This document shows, piece after piece, positions 17,914 to 25,573 of a stretch of 42,481 nt of DNA. Source of the DNA: an uncultured Flavobacteriales bacterium (GTDB lineage Bacteria; Bacteroidota; Bacteroidia; Flavobacteriales_D; Sanyastnellaceae). The stretch is from assembly GCA_905478795.1 (NCBI GenBank), contig CAJQJX010000031.1, positions 1 through 42,481 on the forward strand, in the 5' to 3' direction. The notes beneath the pieces are model-generated. The model had not been told where the DNA came from. It searched no databases and saw only the letters and a program-made list of their open reading frames with translations. The first letter of the stretch is position 1. Each line of letters opens with the position of its first letter. The translations under genes and the position numbers were made by a program.

Positions 17914-18179
17914 TAAGCCCCTTCTTTCTCAGCGGGGAATCGCTTGAGAATGCTGTAGAAAATGATCCCATATCCCGCCATCACCGTCAATGGCGCAATT
18001 GTAATGCGTCGGGCACTGAAAATCTCCTCAGAGAATTCATTGGGGTCCTCAACACCACCGCCGCTCATGAGCAAATAGCCGATCACCAAAAACGCTATGC
18101 CCAACAAGAAGAACATGTAATTGCGGCGCTCAAAGGGAAATGCGTTGCGTCCTTCGTGAAGGTTGGTCGACGTGCTCAT
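17913..18179 (-). CDS. DUF3098 small membrane protein
   Basis: This protein of 88 residues has two TM helices (about 21-40 and 60-78) and short polar ends. The core NYMFFLLGIAFLVIGYLLMSGGG followed by a D-P-N-E-F segment and a second helix fits DUF3098, a Bacteroidota family usually encoded between ftsX and uppP, as here. Function is unknown; its genomic constancy suggests a link to cell division or the lipid-carrier cycle. It starts 52 bases after ftsX and overlaps uppP by one base. Confidence 0.88.
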   Translation of the reverse strand: MSTSTNLHEGRNAFPFERRNYMFFLLGIAFLVIGYLLMSGGGVEDPNEFSEEIFSARRITIAPLTVMAGYGIIFYSILKRFPAEKEGA

Positions 18180-18231
18180 GTGTGCGAAAATAAGTCCTCT
18201 TTGGAGGTGCTTCGACAGTCAGGTCCTCGAC

Positions 18232-19119
18232 CTATACCAGTTTGTCCAGTCGCGCTCCAAAATATCGGCCTACAGCCCAGCGTGCGCTGAACCCTGTGAG
18301 CACAAGGCCCAACGTCAATTGACTGGCCAATATGATGCCCAATTCCGTCGCACTCCACGTATCTAAAACGCCTGGAAGAAAGGATCGGGCGCCTACAAGG
18401 ACACCCACCACGCCGGCATACCCTAGGAGCGCCCCTACAGCCCCATATCCCATGGCCTCAGCAATGAATGGGCGTCGGATTCGGTGCGGTGGCGCTCCCA
18501 CAAGCTCCATACTGCGAATCAAGAACCGGCGTCCAAACACACTCAACCTGACCACGTTCATGATCTGTGCCACCACGATGGCCATCAACACCGCCACCAA
18601 CAAAAAACCAGGATAAGACCACTCTTGAAAGCCCCGATCCAACTGAGCCAACAAGGCTCTGGGGTATTCTACCCGAGTCACACCCGGCATTTCGAGCCAT
18701 TCAGCTTCCCTTTGGGTCAACCCATTCAGACCCTGTTCTCCCATCCAATCAGAAGACAGCGTCAACTCCAAAACAGCTGGCAAAGGAGAGGCACCCAAAA
18801 AATCCATGAACGGCTCACCCAACTCAGATTCAAGCTCGCGCGCTGCAGAATCAGGGTCTACATAAACAGCCTCCGTCACCGCCTCATCTGACTGCATAAG
18901 CTGAACCCACTGGTCCGCAGCGACCCCATCAACGGGTGGTTCAGCCAAGACCAACTCCACGCGCATGGAAGACATCCAATCTGCTTTGAGGTCTTGAACC
19001 AACAGTGTTCCTGCCACCAAAGCGCCCCACAATGCCAACGTCAGCGCCACCCCCACTGACGTGGAAAGTGCGGAGAAGTCATGGGCTTTGCTGCGTCTTG
19101 GTTTGCGCGTACTGCTCAC
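18232..19119 (-). CDS. ftsX: Cell division protein FtsX
   Basis: This is the permease-like partner of the ATPase FtsE. Together they relay divisome signals to peptidoglycan hydrolases. It has 295 residues with a basic N-terminus (STRKPRRSKAHDF), TM1 at about 20-42, a periplasmic domain (about 45-160), then a C-terminal FtsX domain with three TM helices. RRFLIRSMELVGAPPHRIRRPF is the conserved cytoplasmic loop (about residues 196-217). The start is GTG 19119; no other start retains TM1. It follows slyD by 39 bases. As in many Bacteroidota, ftsE is not adjacent. Confidence 0.93.
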   Translation of the reverse strand: MSSTRKPRRSKAHDFSALSTSVGVALTLALWGALVAGTLLVQDLKADWMSSMRVELVLAEPPVDGVAADQWVQLMQSDEAVTEAVYVDPDSAARELESELGEPFMDFLGASPLPAVLELTLSSDWMGEQGLNGLTQREAEWLEMPGVTRVEYPRALLAQLDRGFQEWSYPGFLLVAVLMAIVVAQIMNVVRLSVFGRRFLIRSMELVGAPPHRIRRPFIAEAMGYGAVGALLGYAGVVGVLVGARSFLPGVLDTWSATELGIILASQLTLGLVLTGFSARWAVGRYFGARLDKLV

Positions 19120-19158
19120 TGAGTCAGGGTATACGATCCGAATATAGCCTTGAGGCCA

Positions 19159-19593
19159 TTACTCCGCCTCACGGGACATGACCTGTACCGAAAAGTGAAG
19201 ATCAATGCCTGCTAAAGGGTGGTTGAAATCCACTTCGACCTCTTCCTCAGTGACGCCAATCACCACACCGTGTACTTCGTCGCCTTCGTCGTCGCGCATC
19301 ACCACGACTTCGCCCTCTGCCATGATGCTCTCGTCGAGCCCCTCATCGTCTACGAACTGCTCTTTGGGAAGCACCGCAAAAGCGCCTTCCATTTCCGGGC
19401 CATATGCTTTGTCAAACGGAACAAGCAGTTCGAAACGGGCTCCAACTTCTGCGGCGGACACTGCGGCTTCCAGCTCATCCAGCACTTCCTCAGCACCTTC
19501 AATAAATGCAAACGGCTCCTCGGGAACTGTCGCCTCGATGATTTCACCTTCTGGACCGTCGGCCCTCAATGTGTAATGAATGATGTGCTTCAT
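19159..19593 (-). CDS. slyD: SlyD-type FKBP peptidyl-prolyl isomerase
   Basis: This is a cytoplasmic peptidyl-prolyl cis-trans isomerase and chaperone of 144 residues. The N-terminal FKBP strand is YTLRADGPEGEIIEAT. The flap domain is inserted after AYGPEMEGAF, followed by QFVDDEGLDESIM. The C-terminal NHPLAGIDLHFSVQV is the SlyD signature closing the FKBP fold. The protein is very acidic and lacks the His/Cys-rich metal-binding tail of the E. coli protein. It begins 6 bases after the DUF4837 gene and precedes ftsX, in the envelope operon. Confidence 0.92.
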   Translation of the reverse strand: MKHIIHYTLRADGPEGEIIEATVPEEPFAFIEGAEEVLDELEAAVSAAEVGARFELLVPFDKAYGPEMEGAFAVLPKEQFVDDEGLDESIMAEGEVVVMRDDEGDEVHGVVIGVTEEEVEVDFNHPLAGIDLHFSVQVMSREAE

Positions 19594-19599
19594 AAGGGT

Positions 19600-20658
19600 C
19601 TATTGTTTGATGGGCGCAAAGGAACGGACGGTGGCCTCTAACTCCCGCAAATACTCACGTTTTCCGAAATAGGGTGCGTAGACATAACCATCGATGGTCA
19701 CCAACTGGCCGCGGTCTGCGTCTACCCAAGCAATGGACGTCCATGGCCCTCCCATAAAGTCGCCTTCCATTCGCCACAATCCCCTCATAGTGGCTGCGAA
19801 CCCTCCCCGAAAAGCCACCTCCTCATACAGTGGCGGCAACCGGTACTCCGTGGTCATGTAGCTGTTCTCGTTGGGGCTGGACACACGCTCTTGAAACAGC
19901 GAGTCCCTCCTAGCCAACATCCGCTCCATAGAAAAGTCTTCTGGCCCATGATAGGGCGATCTGTGCACCACAATACCCATCTGGACATCGTGATTTCGCC
20001 CGCCCTTCATGCGTGTCAAAGACCGATCAATCCAACAAAACCCGCCTGAACTTGACACCATTCTGGCGTCCCGAGGCAACACTGCAGCCAAACCGTGCTT
20101 GCTCCTCAATTCCGCTTCTAAAGTGGTGTTCCTGTCCAATGCCACCAAGTCACCATATCGCTTGGCCTCTTCTGCCTCCAACATATCGGCCAGCATCAAC
20201 CCCCCATCTGCACTGCTCAGGGCCTCAATCGCACCTGCCACATTCTTGGCCTTCACTTCAGCATAAATCTGACCCTTTGCATAGCGGTTTCGATAGACCG
20301 TCAATTTCGGTTCCTGGGTGTCAATGCGGTCAGCAATGTCGAAGATGACCAAGTTCCGGTGAGGCTTCCAAAAGCGATCAAACTCCTCGGGGTCCAACCT
20401 CAACACGTCGAACCTGGGCTCGAATTGGGGCAAAACGCGCACAGGATTGGCAAACAAACTGTCCACCACAGCGCCAAGGCCGCGTTCCCACATCGGCTTG
20501 GACACCACCATAACAACCTCTCCACTTGGGCCCAGTTTACCCGGTAGCAGCGCATAACGCTCCGCTTTGGTTTGCGGCGCCGTCGGCCCTCCGCACCCCA
20601 GAAAAAGCAAGGCCATCGATGCCGCACAACACACTAAAGTCAAACGTTCCTTCATCAT
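19600..20658 (-). CDS. DUF4837 lipoprotein
   Basis: This is an envelope lipoprotein of 352 residues. I chose ATG 20658 because the leader MMKERLTLVCCAASMALLFLGC has a clear lipobox and starts 13 bases after the upstream gene; an ATG at 20688 would overlap that gene and bury the leader. The mature protein begins GGPTAPQTKAERYALLPGKLGPSGEV, followed by mixed alpha/beta sequence that fits DUF4837, a Bacteroidota family of unknown function often found beside a LysM transglycosylase. Between transglycosylase and slyD it is likely an envelope-maintenance protein. No catalytic motif can be seen. Confidence 0.85.
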   Translation of the reverse strand: MMKERLTLVCCAASMALLFLGCGGPTAPQTKAERYALLPGKLGPSGEVVMVVSKPMWERGLGAVVDSLFANPVRVLPQFEPRFDVLRLDPEEFDRFWKPHRNLVIFDIADRIDTQEPKLTVYRNRYAKGQIYAEVKAKNVAGAIEALSSADGGLMLADMLEAEEAKRYGDLVALDRNTTLEAELRSKHGLAAVLPRDARMVSSSGGFCWIDRSLTRMKGGRNHDVQMGIVVHRSPYHGPEDFSMERMLARRDSLFQERVSSPNENSYMTTEYRLPPLYEEVAFRGGFAATMRGLWRMEGDFMGGPWTSIAWVDADRGQLVTIDGYVYAPYFGKREYLRELEATVRSFAPIKQ

Positions 20659-20671
20659 CGAAAACGTAGGG

Positions 20672-21985
20672 TTACCGGGGGTCTGCATGGATGTATAGTT
20701 TTTGCCCGACCCGAATCATGTCGCCCCTGAGTCCATTCCATGACCGCAACTCCCTCACACTCACTCCGTGCTTCCGTGCAATCGACCCCAAAACATCACC
20801 TGAACGCACACGATACACGGAGACCTCTGGCTCAAAGTTCACTTTGGGGGTCTTGTCGGCCTCCCACTCTAATGCTTCAGGCAGCGCATCCAAAAACGGC
20901 CCAATGTCATCAACATAAAGCACCAAAGGCCATCCTCCATCGATCTCTCCTGGAATCAATGCTTTGCGGTACTGGGGATTCAACTGTGCCACCTCTGACT
21001 CCGGCCGACCCATCGCCCGGGCCACTTGATCGAACCGCACATTTCGCCGAAGCATCAAGGTATCCAGAGCAAACCTCGGCGCCAATGGATCGCTCGGAAC
21101 AAGTCCGGCATCCATGGGGTGTTCGAAGAGGTAAACCAATGCAATCAAGGAGGGCACATACTTGGCTGTCTCCCGGGGCAAAAACCGGCGCACTTTCCAA
21201 AAGTCACGCGACCCCGATCGTCGAATGGCCTTATTGACGTTGCCGGAGCCCGCATTGTATGCGGCCAATGCCAAATGCCAATCCCCGTCATACATCTTGT
21301 GAAGGCGCTTGAGAAACCGACATGCAGCCTCTGTGGAAGCATGCGGGTCACGGCGCTCGTCCACCCAACTGTTGATGGACAGGTTTTGGCTGCTGCCGGT
21401 GGCGTACATAAACTGCCAAAGCCCTGTAGCCCCAGCTCCGCTGCGTGCCAAAGGGTTTAATCCACTCTCAAGAACGGGGAGGTATTTGAGTTCCAGCGGT
21501 AGGTTGTGCCGGTCCAACGCCTCTTCGAAAAGTGGGAAGTAGTGCGCCGATCGACCCATCATTTTACCCAAAAACCGCGGACGGTTTCGCATCATAAAAA
21601 CAACGCGATCTAACACCGCACCATGGGGCGATAAATCCAAGGGCGTCCTTTTATTTAGATCAATCAACGCTTGAACTACGGCCGCTGTATCCAAGTCTCG
21701 GGACAAAGCATGGCTCGAAGTTCCGGCGTACCAAATGGCGCTGTCAGTACTCATACAATGAGCCTCCGCGCACCATGCCAACCACATTGAATCCGCTTGG
21801 GCAGCTAAAAAGAGGGGGTCTAAAAAAGACGTGCTGTCCAATTCAGAGACGACAGAATCCAATGGGCACAAGGACCTTGCCTCCGCGTCCAATGGCGCAG
21901 TAGCCAAGCAAATCAGAAGCAATGTCGACCAGGCCGAAAGGGTGAATCTACCCTTTGCTGTCCTCATCCTGCCCCTTGCCGTCAT
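20672..21985 (-). CDS. mltD: Membrane-bound lytic murein transglycosylase with LysM domain (MltD-like)
   Basis: This enzyme cleaves peptidoglycan glycan strands to form 1,6-anhydro-muropeptides. It has 437 residues. A signal peptide ([20 protein letters not shown]) is followed by a linker of about 120 residues. The SLT domain has catalytic Glu in [12 protein letters not shown], the [13 protein letters not shown] motif and [18 protein letters not shown]-terminal LysM begins [20 protein letters not shown] and ends VGQKLYIHA. The start may be ATG 21985 or ATG 21967; both overlap the end of tatA (by 38 or 20 bases), which indicates tight coupling. It has no lipobox, so the membrane-bound label is by homology only. 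Confidence 0.92.
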   Translation of the reverse strand: MTARGRMRTAKGRFTLSAWSTLLLICLATAPLDAEARSLCPLDSVVSELDSTSFLDPLFLAAQADSMWLAWCAEAHCMSTDSAIWYAGTSSHALSRDLDTAAVVQALIDLNKRTPLDLSPHGAVLDRVVFMMRNRPRFLGKMMGRSAHYFPLFEEALDRHNLPLELKYLPVLESGLNPLARSGAGATGLWQFMYATGSSQNLSINSWVDERRDPHASTEAACRFLKRLHKMYDGDWHLALAAYNAGSGNVNKAIRRSGSRDFWKVRRFLPRETAKYVPSLIALVYLFEHPMDAGLVPSDPLAPRFALDTLMLRRNVRFDQVARAMGRPESEVAQLNPQYRKALIPGEIDGGWPLVLYVDDIGPFLDALPEALEWEADKTPKVNFEPEVSVYRVRSGDVLGSIARKHGVSVRELRSWNGLRGDMIRVGQKLYIHADPR

Positions 21986-22118
21986 CCTGAGACGCGTCCT
22001 TGAATTCCTTCATTCCACGGCCTAAACCGCGCATGAGCTCAGGAATTTTGCGGCCTCCAAAAAGCAGCAATACAACGAGGACAATCAGAATAACTTGTGT
22101 AGGTCCAATGGCTCCCAT
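21948..22118 (-). CDS. tatA: Sec-independent translocase subunit TatA
   Basis: This is the pore-forming subunit of the twin-arginine translocase, which exports folded proteins. I chose ATG 22118 because [22 protein letters not shown] is the standard TatA N-terminus; the longer frame to 22190 adds an unrelated segment. The 56 residues comprise one TM helix, the hinge FGGRKIPEL, the amphipathic helix [15 protein letters not shown] and a short polar acidic tail. It overlaps the next gene. tatC is not in the window. The predicted Tat-type leader of the SOD at 15826 would be a possible client. Confidence 0.93.
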   Translation of the reverse strand: MGAIGPTQVILIVLVVLLLFGGRKIPELMRGLGRGMKEFKDASQDDGKGQDEDSKG

Positions 22119-22219
22119 CCTGTGGATTTTGGTGCCAAGTTCGGCGAAAACAAGACATCTCAGGAAAAGGAAAAAGCCAAGGTTCGGCAAATGCCTGTCT
22201 CAGTGCACAAAAACGCCCC

Positions 22220-23071
22220 TCATTGCCGGCAAGCAACGTTGTCAATTAATCGAACCCCGCCGAGCCGCACTGCAGCGAACACACGCATTTTTCCCGACAC
22301 CCATTTTGTCTCCAGCGAATCCCCTTGGGCCACGGTCAAATACTCCACATCAAAGCCAAGGGACTCCAATGATTGGGCAGCCTCTGAACATGCCGCGCTC
22401 GGATCATGGCTTTCAGCCACCCTCATCAATGTGGCAAATAAAGCAGCGGCGCCCTGGCGTTGAGGGGGAGATAACCTGCGGTTCCGCGAACTCATTGCCA
22501 GCCCTCCCCGCTCTCGTTTAGTCGGTACGGGAACCACTTCAATTCCTTCAAACTCCAATTCCACCAACTTCTTGATCACCGCTAACTGCTGCCAATCCTT
22601 CTCGCCAAAAAAGGCCCAATCCGGCTGAACGAGCCGCATCAAAGTGCGCACCACAGTCACAACCCCATCAAAATGTCCACGGCGTTCAGCCCCTTCCAAA
22701 GAGCTTGTTAAAGGGCCATAATCGATGGCATCAACTTGCCCCGGCACACCCTCTGGATACATTTCTGAGACGCCTGGGAAAACCACCGCATCCGCTCCTG
22801 CTTGCTCAGCCAACCTCAAGTCGTCTTCAGGAGTGGCCGGGTACGCAGCAAAGTCCGATTGCTCATCAAATTGAGTGGGGTTAATGAACACACTCACAAC
22901 GACATGGGAAGGCCCTTCGAAGTGCTCATCTGCCATTTTTCTCGCCGCCCGAATCAAGTCACCATGGCCCTCATGCAGCGCTCCCATTGTCGGTACAAAC
23001 AAAACGGTAGCCCCCTTATTTGGACCTCCATTCAAATGCTCACGCCATGCAGCAAATCCAAGGAATCTCAT
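22220..23071 (-). CDS. panC: Pantothenate synthetase
   Basis: This enzyme joins pantoate and beta-alanine with ATP to make pantothenate, the precursor of coenzyme A. It has 283 residues from ATG 23071, which places PTMGALHEGH at residue 27, the usual spacing; GTG 23092 would add seven residues. Signature motifs include VFINPTQFDE, the FGEKDWQQL motif, and the GLAMSSRNRRLS loop before the C-terminal lobe. It is first in the minus-strand cluster, 101 bases before tatA. panD, often next to panC in Bacteroidota, is not here. Confidence 0.97.
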   Translation of the reverse strand: MRFLGFAAWREHLNGGPNKGATVLFVPTMGALHEGHGDLIRAARKMADEHFEGPSHVVVSVFINPTQFDEQSDFAAYPATPEDDLRLAEQAGADAVVFPGVSEMYPEGVPGQVDAIDYGPLTSSLEGAERRGHFDGVVTVVRTLMRLVQPDWAFFGEKDWQQLAVIKKLVELEFEGIEVVPVPTKRERGGLAMSSRNRRLSPPQRQGAAALFATLMRVAESHDPSAACSEAAQSLESLGFDVEYLTVAQGDSLETKWVSGKMRVFAAVRLGGVRLIDNVACRQ

Positions 23072-23239
23072 TGCCGTTTTAGTCTTGGTCACATCGTGTC
23101 ACTTTCAAAATAACCAGCAATCCCTTTTCGAAGGTTTCGCGTTCACATTCAAATTCGCAGAGGAAAATCAATGTGGTCAAAAAGGCGTTAAGTAGTGTAA
23201 ACGCTTACGAATTAGCGGGGCTCAAAGTAGCGTCAATCC

Positions 23240-23270
23240 TTGAATTTCCGGCTTATTCGGCGTATATTTG
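23240..23270 (+). promoter_or_regulatory. Bacteroidota-type promoter for the GT5-like gene
   Basis: TTG at 23240-23242, a 20-base spacer and TATATTTG at 23263-23270 match the Bacteroidota consensus (TTG at -33, TAnnTTTG at -7). The predicted transcript start near 23277 leaves a leader of about 32 bases before ATG 23309. An 8-bp inverted repeat brackets the -7 box. Confidence 0.65.
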
Positions 23271-23277
23271 AATAAGC
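23251..23277. repeat. Inverted repeat over the promoter of the GT5-like gene
   Basis: GCTTATTC (23251-23258) and its exact complement GAATAAGC (23270-23277) flank an 11-base centre that contains most of the -7 box. This geometry suits a dimeric repressor or activator site. It could also be chance. Confidence 0.4.
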
Positions 23278-23308
23278 CTGTTTTATTTATCCGGAACCCA
23301 GAAGATTC

Positions 23309-24139
23309 ATGAGCAAGACCCGCATTCTATACGTAAGTCAAGCAATTCAGCCATTCCTTCCGGAGAGCCCCATCAGTAAGGCGAGTCGAGTAATTCCTCA
23401 GAGCATTCATGAAAGGGGCCGTGAAATCAGGGTGTTTATGCCTCGTTTTGGGGTGATCAATGAGCGTCGGCATCAGCTTCATGAGGTGATTCGCCTGAGC
23501 GGCATGAACCTGAATGTCAACGATACAGACCACCCACTCATCATCAAGGTAGCCTCCATTCCAACGGCCCGGATGCAGGTTTACTTCATCGACAATGAGC
23601 ACTACTTCAAGAAGAAAGTAACCTGGTTCGACGCCAAGGACAAGCTCGTTGCAGACAATGACGAACGGGCCATTTTCTTCGCACGGGGTGTTTTAGAAAC
23701 CGTTCGGAAATTGAGCTGGGCCCCCGACATCATTCACTGTCACGGATGGATGGCGTCACTCGTTCCCCTCTATGCGAAGCAGATGTTCCAAGGTGATGCC
23801 CACTTTGAGAACACCAAAATCATCTCCAGCATTTACGATGAGGGTTTCAAGGGAACGCTCAACGGCAGCTTGAACGAAAAAATCGCTTACGACGGGATTT
23901 CAGCTGACCTGGTGAGCGAGTTGAGCCTCCCCACATTCGACGCGATGAACAAAATCGCCATGGAGCATTCAGACGCTGTTGTTTGCGGCTCAGAAGTGCT
24001 GACCGAGGAGACTCAAGCCACTTTCGATGGACTCGCAATGCCCACCATGAGGTATATGGAGCCCGAGTTAAGTGCTGCAGAAATGACCACTTTCTACGAC
24101 AGTATTCTGGAGGGAAAGCAGGAGGCCGTTGAGGAGTAA
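23309..24139 (+). CDS. GT5 (starch/glycogen synthase) N-terminal domain protein, probably non-catalytic
   Basis: This 276-residue protein resembles only the N-terminal Rossmann half of glycogen/starch synthases (GT5). Visible features are ILYVSQAIQPFLPESPISK, HERGREIRVFMPRFG, WAPDIIHCHGWMASLVPLY and the later SDAVVCGSEVL. Full synthases have about 470 residues or more. The C-terminal GT-B domain that binds the nucleotide sugar is missing, and the N-terminal K-x-G-G-L loop is replaced by SKASR. It is therefore unlikely to make glycogen. It has its own strong promoter, stands divergent from panC, and precedes DUF4270 and glmS, an arrangement I recall from other Bacteroidota. Function is unknown; ligand sensing or a structural role is possible. 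Confidence 0.85.
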   Translation: MSKTRILYVSQAIQPFLPESPISKASRVIPQSIHERGREIRVFMPRFGVINERRHQLHEVIRLSGMNLNVNDTDHPLIIKVASIPTARMQVYFIDNEHYFKKKVTWFDAKDKLVADNDERAIFFARGVLETVRKLSWAPDIIHCHGWMASLVPLYAKQMFQGDAHFENTKIISSIYDEGFKGTLNGSLNEKIAYDGISADLVSELSLPTFDAMNKIAMEHSDAVVCGSEVLTEETQATFDGLAMPTMRYMEPELSAAEMTTFYDSILEGKQEAVEE

Positions 24140-24259
24140 GAACCGATACGTTTCTCGTATCCTAACTCAGGACCGACCCATACGGGGAGGAAGGTCCTTG
24201 ACGGCCATCGCACACCCTTTTTTCTGACCGAACTTGGACGCCTGAAACTACAACTCCGC

Positions 24260-25537
24260 ATGCGGAACACAGGAAAGTGCTTCATTCTGGGACTGTCTCT
24301 TATCACCCTCTCGTTTGTGGGGTGCCGCAAACCCGACAGCAACATTGGACTGGCATTGCAACCAGAAGAAGAGCTTCTGGCGCTCAACACGGATACCCTG
24401 CCTTTTTCATTGAGCATGGTCCCGGTGGATTCACTGCGCACAGATGAGCGCAGCAGGCTTCTCCTCGGAAGCACGATTGATCCAATCAGCGGTTTTTCAG
24501 AAGCTTGGTTTTCGGCTGAACTTCGCCTCTCTCAAACCTCCATTGATTTTGGAGACAACCCCATTTGCGACAGCGTGGTATTCACCCTTAAGCACAATGG
24601 ACCATCCTACGGACTGAGTTTCGACCAGCAGCTCCGGGTCAACCAATTGGCAGACACCATGAGTGTTGACAGCGCCTACTACGGCCAATCCCGCCTGGAT
24701 ATTGTCGAAGAAAACCTCGTAGACCCCAGCAGACAACCCGTTCAGATGCACCCGACCAACCCTGTCTACAATGGGGCAGACACCCTTGGCGCTCAGGTAC
24801 GCATTATGCTCAAACCATCCTTTGGCCAGGAAATTCTGAACGCAGACACCACCGTCTTTTCGAGCAACGACGAGTGGCGCAAATGGTTCAAGGGTTTAGC
24901 GGTACGGTCCGAATCTGGGGGAGGCGGCATTGTCAGCCTCGAGCCCAATGTTGGCGTGTCGTACTTGCGCATCCATTACCACAACAGCACGGACACCACC
25001 AGCTATGATCTGGTGATGAACAGCAATGCCGCGCGCGTCACCCATTTTAGGCATGTATGGCCTGAACCATACACCGCACTCAACGACAGCTTACCCGCTG
25101 AAGGAACAGACCAAGTCGTTCTGTTGGGCACTGCAGGTTCATACCTCCGCCTCAACCTGTTTGGAATCGATGAGCTGAATCTTCCTGAAGGCGCTGTTGT
25201 AAACCGCGCAGAGATTCTACTTCCAGTAAACGAAGGCGTGTCAAAACTGAGTCAACCGAATTTCCTAACGGCTTTCCTTCGCAGGGAATCCGGAGGTATT
25301 GAGTTGACGCCCGAGGCCACTTCACCTGGCGTAGCATATGACGGCAGCTACAACCCCGCCACCAATGCCTATGCCATCAATATGCCGGTGTATACACAAA
25401 GGAGGCTCAATGGGGAGGAGACCCGGCCTTACGTCTACCTCTACTCTGAACTCTCTTCAGTGGCCATGGAACAGGTGGTGCTCAGTGGTCCCTATGCTGA
25501 AACCCCCGCCCAATTTGTGGTGACCTGGTCCCAATGA
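24260..25537 (+). CDS. DUF4270 lipoprotein
   Basis: This envelope lipoprotein has 425 residues. The leader MRNTGKCFILGLSLITLSFVGC gives lipobox Cys22. The mature start CRKPDSNIGLALQPEEELL and the following TDTLPFSLSMVPVDSLRTDE are typical of DUF4270, a Bacteroidota family of unknown function. The body is beta-rich with repeated short strands and an LLGSTIDPISGFSEA motif; no catalytic motif was seen. It lies 120 bases after the GT5-like gene (a 6-bp hairpin without a T run lies between) and 36 bases before glmS on the same strand. The leader shows that it is anchored in a membrane outside the cytoplasm. Confidence 0.86.
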   Translation: MRNTGKCFILGLSLITLSFVGCRKPDSNIGLALQPEEELLALNTDTLPFSLSMVPVDSLRTDERSRLLLGSTIDPISGFSEAWFSAELRLSQTSIDFGDNPICDSVVFTLKHNGPSYGLSFDQQLRVNQLADTMSVDSAYYGQSRLDIVEENLVDPSRQPVQMHPTNPVYNGADTLGAQVRIMLKPSFGQEILNADTTVFSSNDEWRKWFKGLAVRSESGGGGIVSLEPNVGVSYLRIHYHNSTDTTSYDLVMNSNAARVTHFRHVWPEPYTALNDSLPAEGTDQVVLLGTAGSYLRLNLFGIDELNLPEGAVVNRAEILLPVNEGVSKLSQPNFLTAFLRRESGGIELTPEATSPGVAYDGSYNPATNAYAINMPVYTQRRLNGEETRPYVYLYSELSSVAMEQVVLSGPYAETPAQFVVTWSQ

Positions 25538-25573
25538 CCCTGGCCACAGGCGATACAACCTTAACTTTATAGT

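Noticed and set aside
24143-24159. Hairpin GATACG-TTTCT-CGTATC after the GT5-like gene
   Set aside because: The stem is only 6 bp with no T run, so it is too weak to call a terminator; DUF4270 and glmS may be on the same transcript.
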